Source: Megalonaias nervosa (taxonomy: Eukaryota > Mollusca > Bivalvia > Unionida > Unionidae). Taken from it: 64,000 bases of DNA. The stretch is from contig JAECUM010009482.1 of the NCBI GenBank assembly GCA_016617855.1, positions 1-64,000 of the forward strand, read 5' to 3'. Position 1 is the stretch's first letter. Each line of letters begins with the position of its first letter. Positions 48,011-59,213 of the stretch are shown piece by piece. Under the pieces are notes generated by a model. The model was not told where the DNA came from. It worked only from the letters and a program-made list of their open reading frames with translations, and did not search any database. A program made the position numbers and the translations under genes.

Positions 48011-50074
48011 ATCCTTGATATCTAAATTATAATAATTTTGACTTATTTTAAGATCAAGGCCCGTCTTAAAAAGCCCATCTAAACTTCAAGTAGCTATTCA
48101 GCTCAGATTTCTTGTTTGATTTGATAAACTATTTGGAATATTAAGTGAATATTGAGCACATGTTTTAAAACTGGGTCATCATTCCAGCTCCATAATTAAA
48201 AATACTAATGCTTTCTACAAATGTAATGTAGAAATAAATTTTGTGTAATACTCATGTCAATAGGTTTTATGACAGCTGGGCAGATAAAAAACTTTGATTC
48301 AGTGCATAACGAGTGACGCATCCAGATCAATTTTAGTAATTTCACTACACTATTCAGCAGTTTAGTTAAATAAAAAGTATTTGTGTATAATGTAATAAAT
48401 ATAATCTTACAATTGTTCCCCATACAATAAAATTTAGACATAAAAAATATCACTCTTTTGTTCACCAAGATTCACTAAAGTTAAAGATCATTCAAATTAT
48501 TTTATAACTTTGATTTGAAATAAACATTGATAATACATCCTTTGTGTATAATATTAGTTTTGAATGACCTTTTAATTTTTGTAGGCTCCACATTATTGTA
48601 TAATTGTGAATGATTCATAAATTAGTCAAACATTATTAAAAAATTACTACGAATTAATTCAAATTGTTAATTTTATCCATGATGTATATCTGTGATGTCC
48701 AAATTTAACATATTGCAATCCAGACACTTCAATACATACAATATATCTGTATGAAGCACTGTTTTTTGGCATTTGGCAGAAAATGACCTATTCATAGCAG
48801 ATTTCTGACAATCATGACAATTGTTATAGAGATTTTGAGAGAAATATTTTCACATCAATAAATATATGAAGCTTTTACTGGTATTATCTTTCTGTTCATT
48901 AAGTTATAATATTAGATACAGATGTCTATGCTTTACCTATCAAAGCATTCTATACATAGTTATCATCTTTCTATTGGCAGTGATGCCAGCCTTGAAGTTT
49001 TGTATTAAGATTTTTACAAGTTATATGGAAGCTCGGAGATACATAATTACAGATGTAGATAAAAGACCAGGTTCAGTGGAACACTTGCTATATTTATATA
49101 ATGCAAGCCATTTAGTATGAAGTAATATCTTCAATGTAGTGACAAATAATATCAGCATACCTGCCATAACATGCCATGTCACATGAAAAGCAAGAATTTT
49201 CACTATTTTTAGAAATCTCAGCAACAAAAATAAAAACAAAATTTCTTGACCACCATGATATAATTATTAATATAATCAGTATGTATGAACAGTAAAAGGT
49301 CTAGCTCAAAACTCATTTAAACCTATCCTCGGGTTATATAGCAGATATAGAACCAATTAAAGGTAAGGTATTCTGAGATAAATGTCCACTTAATATAGAT
49401 TAGTTAGTTGGCTGACAATGGCTAAACCAGAAAGGATGATATGTCCAGTCCAAATCTGCTGTGGGAGAGTCTGTTCTGGTAATTTGCAGAGGTAAAGAAC
49501 ACAAAGTAGAACAACCCAATTCATCTGAAGTTAAGTACATCAAAGGTACATGCTGAAGAACTAATGTTATTACACATCACTGCATTGAATGAGAATGTTG
49601 AAGATAACTGTAATAAAGTTTGTGTCCAGCAGTAATATTCCTTTGATGCCGGAGTTAACTCCAGATATAAAATGCAAAACATGATTATTTCAGTTGTCGG
49701 AATAGTGCTCAAGTGTGATTCATTTTGAAAAGTGTGATTCGGGAAGCAATACATCATCAGCAAGCAAGGAACACCCAGCAAAAAACACATTTCAGAACTC
49801 TAGGTTGATGAAGATTTACTTAGTTCTCTTATTCTTGAAACATTATCTTAATCTTGCTAAAATAATAACTATTAATTGACCAATGCTTTCCATGATGACT
49901 GTAGCTATTAAATAGATTTATTGAAAGACAATAATAAGCACCCAACTGAATTTGAACAAAAACTAAAAACTCGATTTTGCTATTTAATATCCTTTGACAT
50001 GGTTATGTTTTGAACACAGGCTTTTCAGTAATCTTAAATAACCACCTCCTCCTGTGACATGTATCATTAAGAAA

Positions 50075-50225
50075 TGGTAAACAGTCCTGTTTAGAGCTCA
50101 TGCAAAACTATCCTTGGGGCAGGTTACACAACTAACTGTCATAGAGGCAATTAAAAAGCCACGTAGATCACGTATAAATACCACCATTTCACATACTACT
50201 TAATTGACTGACAATAGCTATTGTA
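50075..50225. repeat. Interspersed repeat, partner of 38485-38640
   Basis: Collinear short matches to 38.5 kb, listed there. Confidence 0.5.
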
Positions 50226-51565
50226 ATGTTTGAAGTCCTAATAGGACTGCTTATGGCCTAGTGAAAATTTTAGGGACATGGTGATTTTAGAAGTAATAAT
50301 TTGAGGCTTAATATTACATTTGCCAGAATCTCTTTATTTTATATATGTATTTTTCAGCATACAAAATTACATGAAAAGACACATAAAATAAACATAAAAC
50401 ACAATATTTTAGCACATAAAATATAAGATAAGAATGGTTTTCTATGCTACCAGGCAGATTTAAAAGTGCTGACATGTCCCTCTACAAGTAAAGCGTGTGC
50501 CATTCTATGGGATATTTGGTCATTTTCTATAACAAAATGAACTATTAATTAAATTTAGCTATCATGCATTAAAGAATTTCAAGTTATAGGTTGGATAACA
50601 GGAATTTGTACACTCATTTTGTAGGTATATATTTTTGTTACTTGACATGTATTTTTATCTAATTGGGAGAAGATTTACTGAAACTTTGATAAATTTAAAA
50701 CTATTCTTGGACCAGTCATGGGTTCTTCTGTATATGACAGCTCTTCCCTTTGTTTACACTTTCTTGGGACACTCTGAAGACCAATGTTTTCTTTCTTGAC
50801 ATGGATAATAGGTATTTAAACGTTTGTCCCTGGATCTGATTTCTACTGTGGTGGTGGGTGCCCATTTCTGTTACGTTGTGGACCTTCTAAACAACAATGT
50901 CTTTTTTCCTGACAGACATAACATATATCTTGATTTTATCTCGAGAGGAGTTGTATCAATTTTCTTTAGAAGTATTTTTGCAAGTGTCTAATTCGAACGA
51001 TTTCCTGTATATATCTGAATAGCAATGTGACCAGTTGTGGCCCTTCCATCGTCACAGATTAAAACCAAGTTTATTCGTTGATGGAGAGAAAACGGGGGAT
51101 GGAGCTCTGCATAATGGGACAGATAGAAAGAGAGAGAGAGTGGGAAAGAAAGAGATAAAAAGCGAAACCTAATCAAATCAAAAGGAGAGACACCCTAGTC
51201 AGAACATAGTTACATTTTCTCTGGATACAAAAGACAGTTTGTTTCAAAATATTTTTTTTCCAAAACAAGGAATATTATTTTCTCAAGTTATTTGAAATAT
51301 CTGTAATGATAGAAATGGTTAAAGGCTATAATCCACACGTTTTAAGTACCGAAGGAAAATCAACACGTCATATTCCCTGATTTGTCTGAAGCCCATCACT
51401 TCGACCCCAACGGTATGCGAGCATAACAGCGAGAACCTTTCTGCATTAGATACCAATCCCACTTTCTAGACCCTTTTAAATTTTGAAGATGAATGCGTAA
51501 TAGTGTGGAACAGAGGTGTACATTGTACGCACTTGTAGAATATTTCGACATTTATTTCTGATTAG

Positions 51566-51675
51566 GCTTTTAACATTGTCAAAGAGTATGGAGTAGTGTA
51601 CTTAAAGAAGTATATGCCCGATAACAAAGTTCCCATCATGTCACCTCAATTCTATCTGTTAGCGTCGATATTCAG
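51566..51675 (+). other. Candidate orphan exon
   Basis: 'tttctgattag' acceptor, 110 bp open in one frame ('AFNIVKEYGVVYLKKYMPDN' then 'KVPIMSPQFYLLASIF'), then 'cag|gtaaag' donor. The composition is protein-like and CpG-containing. I do not recognise the peptide, and no neighbouring exon is obvious. Confidence 0.35.
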
Positions 51676-51879
51676 GTAAAGTTTTTCGTTGGTTACATTA
51701 CTTGTGTGAAATTCAAGACAGGCCAATACAAAATGATTGAAAAGGTCGATTAAAAGAAGATTGGTACTTATTCGCTTGACCCTTGTGATTTCGCAACCCA
51801 CGAATCTCACGAATGTTTATTGCATTGATGTCCCATCTTCAAAGTTACTGAGAACTGAGAATTCCTTTGACATGATTCA

Positions 51880-53140
51880 TTAAGGAAGAGTTGTACGATG
51901 ACAATTACAAACGGCGCCGGAGTTGGAAAAGTCAAGGATACCAACTGGCATACTTGTGAAAATTAATCATACGATGGACGTTTCAAATCAGATCCAGAAT
52001 TTCAACGTTAACTTTAGAACTACTCGACAGTTTACTTTTAAAGACGAAACAATGCTACATGCCTGTGGTGCGAATTACAGGAATCTCAAGAGGATCACAT
52101 GTTCGTTGTTTCCATGGATTTGTAGATATCATCGATTTCTTATCGGTTATCGTGAATTCTTGGAAAGAAGACATCGACGTAGAACACATTCGCCAGATTT
52201 ATTAATTGTAAAGTTCTTCCGACGACGAATGTGTACACTCCGTTGTTGTCTCATCATTTTCTCCTTTTTGTCGAACTATTGCTAAAAAGTGCAGTCAGCA
52301 CCCATGTTGTCATCACGATGATCAATTACATGCCTTGACAGAATTGCGTGTGAATTTCGAATTATTTAATGTTCCCGATCGTGGATAATATTGTTAAAAG
52401 TTTATAAAATGCGACACTTTCCAATCACAGTACAATACCCACAGGACCACGAAATTCATTTCAAAGAACGCTACCAATCACTAGAAGGCATTACCTTGGA
52501 ATATCGCGAACACAACGAAAAGAGTCAACCGTTTGCCCAAGTAATTAAACTGAATTGATTGAGGGAGAAGGTGATTCAGCTTCCAATGCTGCCATAGCGA
52601 ATAATTGTTGGATCTAAATCTATACTTCCAGCCTATGGACGATAAGGAAAACTAACATTTGAATTTATCCCACCCGAAGAGCTTGTCAAAGTCATTATTG
52701 CCGCTTAACGTTACAGGCGGTGCCCGTTTAAAAATGTCCTTGGTGTTTGAAACTCTAGTGCATTCATTCCTTTACTTTGACACCGATATTTCCATGGACA
52801 TCGATCACCCTAGAGACTATCAGAAACACAACAAAGACGAAATTTTAGGAACGTGGACTGACAAATATCTAGTCAAAACGTTCGACCCTCACAAGGTTGT
52901 ACGTTTCCTAGCTCATCAAATCATCATTAGAACACTAGATAAAGTGTATCAAATCATCCAGTATAAAATGGATAGCATTCCAAGAAATATCATTGTCATC
53001 AGAGACTTTCGGTGAGAAAGATGAATTCAAACGAGGTGATGGACCCACTGACTTAAAGTTTAAAATTGAGGCTGTATCCTGCGACATTAGCGGTGCAAAA
53101 CGACGTTACCTCTCCGTCTCAGAAAGGAATCTTATGCGTG
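51880..53140 (+). other. Unidentified protein-like fragments
   Basis: Open pieces at 51923-52285, 52408-52557 ('MRHFPITVQYPQDHEIHFKE') and 52659-53015 ('[20 protein letters not shown]') look like protein rather than random AT-rich DNA, and several appear joined by frameshifts. No family recognised. They could be a decayed large element or a host pseudogene. A long TA array follows at 53146. Confidence 0.35.
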
Positions 53141-53141
53141 T

Positions 53142-53145
<4 letters not shown>

Positions 53146-53187
<42 letters not shown>

Positions 53188-53209
53188 TATATATATATAT
53201 ATATATTAT

Positions 53210-53300
<91 letters not shown>
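53146..53300. repeat. Long (TA)n microsatellite
   Basis: About 150 bp of TA with three small interruptions, ending 'acatacatgtgtgtgtgtgt'. Alternating I-Y-I-Y frames across it are artefacts. Confidence 0.97.
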
Positions 53301-53303
<3 letters not shown>

Positions 53304-53489
53304 CATGTGTGTGTGTGTGTTTTTGTGTGTGTCAGTACGGATGGTGAACTTGATATTTTTCGAGACTATGATTATGATGGAAAATGCACTTGGAGGTGGA
53401 ATTAAAACAGTGCAACTAAGAACCCCATATTCCCCTTCGTGTGGTAATTTAATTGAGTTCAGAAATGAATTATGGGTTAGAGAGACGTT

Positions 53490-54200
53490 CGCAAATATAA
53501 TATATCGTTTGAAAGCATCCGATTTCCATAGTCCTAACTGGCTATCAGACAAGCCCTGCGCCTCAGCAGTTCTTGCTGCTCCGATTCTAAGGCTATGACT
53601 CGTGAAGCACCTTGGATCAAAATTGCAGATCTACAGAGCAAGTTTGAGCTGTGCATTGAATTCTGCACGAGTTATAGTGTATTCGAAAGATACATAAATA
53701 TTTCGCCTGGACCAGTACCTCGCATTTGGATGTATCGCTGGAAATTTGAGACAGGACAGACTGTAGCATTATTCTTCTTAATAATTTTTAAAGTGAACTT
53801 CTGGCCCTGGTTGTGTTTGAAGGTGTTGAATGTTAGAGTGATGGAATGGTGGTCAGGAACCAACTGATCAATGTGCAACAGATTAGGGTTATGATGGCTA
53901 AGGGACTGCACTGTCATCTCCCCAATTCTCAGGAAGGCATGGAATGCCAGGGAAAACATAGCTTGAAATAGGAGTTGTTTGTACTAAGAAGTTATAGTGC
54001 GAGTTGTAGCGTGGATAAGTTGTTCTAAAATACTCTTGTCAATTGGCAATCTATCATCACAAGAACCTTTATTCCTGTGGCATGCTTGCAGCAGTTTCTG
54101 AATTAGGAAAGAGTTTGTAGGGTCTGCATAATTATTATTTTTTTTGTACAAAACCAATGGCAGATATATGTGAGGATATTGGTGCTGAGGCACAGAGCTT
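53490..54200 (-). pseudogene. Tyrosine recombinase of a DIRS/Ngaro-like retrotransposon
   Basis: Read on the minus strand: N-terminal part in 53984-54193. Then 'AFHAFLRIGEMT' (53915-53945), containing the first catalytic Arg (family pattern LLR-x-GE-L/M). Then 'SHSLRIGAA' (53575-53600), the H-x-x-R motif. Then 'GLSDSQLG' and '[11 protein letters not shown]', with the nucleophilic Tyr codon at 53502-53504. All four signature residues can be read, but the frame changes and stops between blocks make it non-functional. It directly follows the RNase H end, with no methyltransferase in between, which favours Ngaro over DIRS1. Confidence 0.85.
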
Positions 54201-54365
54201 GTTAACTAGATGAAAAATGAAAAGTGCCAATAGCCCAAGAGAAGGGTATAGAGGTTTCCAAGGCATATACTGTAGTGAAAGCTCGATATAGCTTCCAGCT
54301 GCGTCCGTATGCTGCTTTCGACATTTGTGTCAAGGTACTATCCAGTAGAGTATCAAGTGTGTTTG

Positions 54366-55600
54366 TTAACGAATCAAGCTGGGAAGTGCCGGTATTGACA
54401 CTGGGTCCGAATATGGGGCTAAGGTCCGGAATCTGTGCACTTGCAATCGAGAAAGAGCATCAGCAAGAACGTTTTTCTTTCCCGGGATGAATAAAGATTT
54501 ATCATTGAATTCTCTCAGGAATGTGCACCACAGATGCAGATCAGCCCGAACCTCCCTCGTAATGCTTATGAAGTGATGTGGTTTCGACACACCCACGGTC
54601 AGATCAATCAACATTCTCAAAAAAGCTCTGCCAGACAGGACTACGGCACATGCACAACTGAGTGTACCAATTATGGATTGGAGATTGTGGAGAGTCATTT
54701 TGGGTTTTGTGGGCAGTGTGTTATCAGACTGTAGCAATTCTGGAGTGTATCTATGGGAAGTCTTACTTCCATCGTGACTGTATCCAGTTCATAGCCCAAA
54801 GAGTCACTGTGGGACTGGGAAGAAATGTTTTTTCCACAGAGATGGGAATACCAATATCTGCACAAAGAATTAAGAATTGGTCTAATTTGTCCTTGCAGGT
54901 GTTATAGTTTGATTCCAACAGCACAAAGCCATCTAAAACATGTATCATGTGGACAATGCCAAATTTGTGTGTTGCAACCCACTGTAATGCAGTGCTTAAA
55001 TATTCAAAGATTTGACAACTGGAGCTACAGCCCATAAGAAGGCACTTGTTATAATAATACATGTCATTCCAAGTGAAGGCTAACATATAATACTGAGTAG
55101 GGCAGAGTGGGACAATTCTGAAGGCACTAGCTATGTCTGTTCTTGCCATAACACAACCTGTACCAAGTTTTTATAATAATTGTAATAGCGTGTTCCACTC
55201 ATTGATATTGAACAACACTTTTTTGGGAGATATACCATCATTTATAGAAGCCTGAGGATGTGACAAATTGTGAATCATGCGAAAAGTACCAGATGTTTTC
55301 TTTGGAACCAAGCCAAGGGAGAATGTTTGAAATAGTGAGAAAGTGTGGCTCTTGAAAGGACCCGCAAATCTGCCAGCATAAAGTTCTTTGTCTATTTTGT
55401 CTTGAACAACCTCTGGATTTTTGTATGGCTCGTTTGAGATTATGAGTTTTAATAGGTGACAGAGAACCCACTGCCCCACATAACATCCTCATGTAAATCC
55501 ATGGATCAAGAAATGCATCTTGGCAGTATTTTTCCTGGCACAAACTCCCCCAGCTTTGTTGGGAGTGGGTTGTAGTGGATTTTGGTTATCGTTATCTAGA
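54366..55600 (-). pseudogene. Reverse transcriptase / RNase H of a DIRS/Ngaro-like retrotransposon
   Basis: Minus strand: 'DKELYAGRFAGPF' and 'LGLVPKKTSGTFRMIHNLSH' (55171-55479) are the RT fingers. 'DIASAFRIVPL', 'LLMGCSSSCQIFE' and 'MIHVLDGF' (54763-55149) hold motifs A to C. The catalytic Y-x-D-D is V-L-D-G, so the polymerase is dead. 'SIIGTLSCACAVV' through 'GKKNVLADALSRLQ' (54366-54737) is the thumb and RNase H end. At least two frame changes plus stops. The RT type (GLVPKK, RLIHxLS) is that of gag-RT-RH-YR elements. Confidence 0.88.
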
Positions 55601-56673
55601 GGGTGATCGCCGACGATGTAATTGCCCGGATCGAGTAAATATCAATATAAAGTGTGAAACTTATAGGTGGAATATATAAAGATCTGAGCAGATATATAAA
55701 ACAGAATGACACGAGCCCCCGTACATGTAAAGACAATAAATTTAATAAAAATTCATAAACAATTGTGATAATACATTACGTTAGGAAGATACACTTCTTT
55801 TTGAAACAAATCATTCAACGAATTTCAAACGCAAATATACTTATACAAATAGCCGATCTTTTTTAAGTTATAGAATTAGTTCGTCATCAAATCGAGTGAA
55901 AGATCGAAGTCAGTGCCTTATACAGATTCATAACCTGATTGTTCTGGTTCAGTCCGAATTCACTGCGACTGTTCTTTAACTTCCCTGTGCCTGGGTCCTT
56001 TCCACTTTTCCCTTCTCCAACTCTCTAGTGTTTCACCGCTTTCGGCCCTCGACTTTGTGTGGTTAGGTGGTTATGTAAGTACGTGATGCGTAGATACTTC
56101 AACAGGTAGATACGTGTATACGTCACGTGGATACGTCGGTGAATACGTCACGTGGATACGTCGGTGGATACGTCACGTGGAGCTATCTCACCTTGTGTTT
56201 TCAAGCTTTACCGCCAGAATTATCCGTCGATTTTTCCAGACATCTGATTCCTTGGATAATTAATTACGAGCGAATTTCTTCTAAATTCGACCCGGAGTCT
56301 AATACATGTGTTTTCTCTTGCAGAAATAAAGTGTCGATTGACCAGGACCTTTGCGGTGGCACATTAAAACACAGTTTTCATGTGGAATCACGCCCCCTTA
56401 TTCAGCGTAACCAATCCGAATTAAATATCTCTCCCGCGCTAAAAATGTAGTCCGCCTGACAACCTCAGATTACCAAAAACTGATCCCTGGAAAACTTCAA
56501 AACTGACAGCTTCGATACAGATCGGAAGTTAACCCCTACCCCTTTCCGTTAAATAAACGAACGCTTAATTATGAATCACCACTCTCGTGACAGAGACATT
56601 ACCAATCAGTGCATTATGGTCCAGGTCCCCATAAATCTAATTAATCGTTCACCTGCCCAAATTAATGTGTTCT
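55601..56673. other. Non-coding block between gag and RT remnants
   Basis: About 1.07 kb without recognisable protein. It contains an AT-rich end (55640-55880), a CACGTG/ACGTCA array (56118-56180), and flanks that both resemble the start of pol. It may be an element terminus, or an insertion between two element copies. Confidence 0.45.
56118..56182. promoter_or_regulatory. 25-bp tandem array with CACGTG and ACGTCA motifs
   Basis: The unit 'atacgtcacgtggatacgtcggtgg' occurs about 2.5 times, giving three GTCACGTGG sites (E-box core) overlapping ACGTCA (CRE-like). Could be the promoter repeat of a retroelement terminus. Function inferred only from motifs. Confidence 0.4.
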
Positions 56674-57925
56674 TCATAGATCGACAGAAATTTGCACCCT
56701 TACATACCCTTTCAACCAATGTTGCAACCTGTCAGCTTTAACAGGAGTAGGAAGCGTACTGTTTTCACAGGAACCCTTTCCTTTGCTGACTGTGTTGTAG
56801 AGAGTTCGCTGTTGGTCCTTGGGATTGAGTAGGTTTGTATCCACCACTAAAGGGCTGCATGTTGTCAGGTCTAACCTCTTTTGGGGCATATTTTAGCAAC
56901 AATTTTTGAACTGTTTTTGATTGAACAGTTTGCATTTGGTGAAGGGATAAGCTTTCCAAAGAATTGAAACAATTATGCTGGTATTTACATGCTAGCGCTG
57001 CTGAACAATGCAGCCCCCTGTGGTGGTTAAAGCAGGCCCCTTTTGAGGAATTCAGTTTTGAGAATGAGGATGGTAATGTGGCACTGCTGGTGGCCTCCTT
57101 GTCATCCACGCTGTCAAGAATAGATCTCACATAAAGTTCAAGCCAACTTCATGACGTCTTCCATGTAGTGAGGTAACAGTGCTCAACATGGGGATTGCAT
57201 GCATATTATTGTAGCAAATATGTTCCATGCTGTCACCCAATGAGTAATGGAGAGCGGGAACTTCTTGGCTATGGGGACTAAGTTCAAATGAGATGCGTTT
57301 GATGTAATATCGAACTGTAATCTAGATGTACTGTCTGTGGACCTGGAAAGGAGAGTTTGAAAGTCTATGTATGTTCCGGTCCAAATCTAATGCTTAATTT
57401 AGTCACCCACAGAGGCAGTTATGTCAACTGATGTGCTGACAAAGTTGGATTGACTCTGTGTGTCCAAGGTAGTGATAGTTCCCTGCTCAGGATATAGCTT
57501 GCCATTTAAACATGCTATGTACTCATTGGGTAACACCTGTACGATTGAGTCCTGTTAAGGCTGAAATAGCCTGTGCAGCGCTTTCAGTCTGGGCGCTGGA
57601 CGAGGCAGATGGCCCTTGCTACGGTTCCGGTGAGGATATGGCAGGTTGTTACAGAGAGTGGTCGTCCCATGCAGCATCTACAACATGTGGTCCAACTTAC
57701 TATCCACTTGTGCGGTGATGACTGGTATAATCTGCTGTACCACCTGCTGTGTTATACGGTCAATGGTAACTTGGTCCACTGTAGCTGCTGCAGGTGTTGC
57801 TTCAGGTTCATGCTGCTGTTGCTGGTGGTCAACTGACCGAATTTCGTCAACCGGTAGAGTGAACCCTCTTCACAGACTGCTTAACCCTGTTGATGCTTTC
57901 CTCTTGGGTGGCATAATCTGGTAAA
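56674..57925 (-). pseudogene. gag remnant of a DIRS/Ngaro-like retrotransposon
   Basis: Minus strand from ATG at 57925 ('MPPKRKAST'), interrupted by TGA and TAG within the first 100 codons. Then 'SVDITASVGD' and 'IWTGTYIDFQTLL' (about 57330-57430) and 'SITHWVTAWNIFATI' (about 57205-57255), the conserved gag core. Then a zinc-finger-like 'ACFNHHRGLHCSAALACKYQ' + 'HNC' (56975-57050), resembling the C-F-N-x-G-x-C ... C-x-x-x-H-x-C of these gags. It ends 'TPVKADRLQHWLKGY' (about 56705-56755), which looks like the start of pol. Confidence 0.75.
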
Positions 57926-58183
57926 GTTAGAAAAAATACTGTATTGAACATAAAAGTAAGAAACAAGCAACATGGACTACCACATATGTGTACTATGCAC
58001 AAGGCGTGGTATAATTTAATGGAGTGTATGCACTAACTGAATGTGATTGGCAAACTGCTGTATGTATGGTAACATGATATAAATCATATGTGGGGGTTTT
58101 GTTTTATTTTTTTTTTTTGGGGGGGGGAGTGTTACCCAATGAGTACATAGCAATGCTTAAATGGCAAGCTATATCCTGAGCAA
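57484..58183. repeat. Inverted repeat of a gag segment (54-bp arms, 592-bp spacer)
   Basis: 57484-57536 ('tgctcaggatatagcttgcc' ... 'actcattgggtaacac') is repeated inverted at 58129-58183 ('gtgttacccaatgagtacat' ... 'gcaagctatatcctgagca') with about three differences. The left arm codes for gag on the minus strand, so the right arm is an inverted duplicate. Confidence 0.9.
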
Positions 58184-58655
58184 GGAACTTAATCGGGTAT
58201 GTTTGGTTTGACCTATTGTTCCTTAACAAAGTGGCATATGTAGAAGGTGGCGGTCTGGTTTGCAACCTGACCTGTTATCTGTCCAACAGGTCGATAAAAA
58301 AGTACAGAAGGAAAAGAGGACAGGTACGGGACCTGGCATGTTATCTCCAAAGGTGAGTAGATAACAAAAGACATTGGAACATGTTCTGGGAAACCACTAA
58401 TATAAGACCACTTGTGAATATTAAATAAGAACAAGGACACCTTGGTAGATGATCATTAATGTTTGGGGGGGAAAAAGAAACACTAAAATATTCTAAACTA
58501 ACTAAATTTGAATTAAACTCGTGTGCGACTATACTGGCCATGTACAAGAAATTAATGTGCGCACAGCGCACTAGTTAATTACGCGTGGGTGAAGGAATCC
58601 GAGCCACATCACCCACTCTTTAATTCATTCCAAGAGTGATATTTAGTTAAGCAGG

Positions 58656-58687
58656 CAGGTCGAGGGACAAACGTCCCGTTCGACCTG
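58656..58687. other. Short hairpin
   Basis: CAGGTCGAGGGAC pairs with GTCCCGTTCGACCTG (two-base bulge, 4-nt loop). Too short for an element; possibly a terminal or subterminal hairpin. Confidence 0.6.
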
Positions 58688-59213
58688 TGTTGAATGCTAT
58701 CATGAGTGGGAATAGACCCAGCAACACTCATGCTTGTATTCCAGTGTATCTACCGCAGGTGGATGTAACGCCAGCCGTGATTGGTCACGACTACAATGAA
58801 GTCATGACAAGTGGGAATCGATCCACGCACTCGTCTTTTTGTATGTCCGAGGTAAAAGGGAGCCAAGTGATATGTCAGATTATTCCCAGTTATATTATTG
58901 GGTTTCCCTATTACCAATAATGTGTAAGCCACCTGTGCAATTAACCAAATCAAAATAAGTCAATAAATTTTCCTGTTACCTATCAATCCAAAAATGTCTA
59001 GTACGGTATTGTACATAATTTAAAATCTCTAATTTTCAGTACTAAAATGTCTAAGCGACAATGAAAATTTTTGAGTCAATATTAGGTACGAGATTGTAAT
59101 TTTGAACGGCAGTCAAAGAATCAGATCAGTGTGATGGTTTTATCGGATAGGGATTTCAAGCCAAAATGGAATCCCTTCAATAATAGGCAATTTTGAAGCC
59201 CTCAGAAGGGCTG

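Larger units (their letters stand above)
46301..51300. other. Intergenic AT-rich DNA
   Basis: No gene recognised. Contains a family C repeat (about 47700-48010), a repeat shared with 38.5 kb (about 50075-50225) and a GA-rich patch near 51125-51150. Confidence 0.6.

Noticed and set aside
44141..51000. A second (D2) phosphatase domain downstream
   Set aside because: The frame ends at TAA 44140 after an R3-type tail, and no PTP motif (HC, QGP, WPD) is seen in the 7 kb beyond.
53000..53600. 201- and 148-codon frames with alternating I-Y residues
   Set aside because: They are translations of a long (TA)n array. Only the outer part of the minus frame (about 53490-53552) is meaningful, as the recombinase C-terminus.
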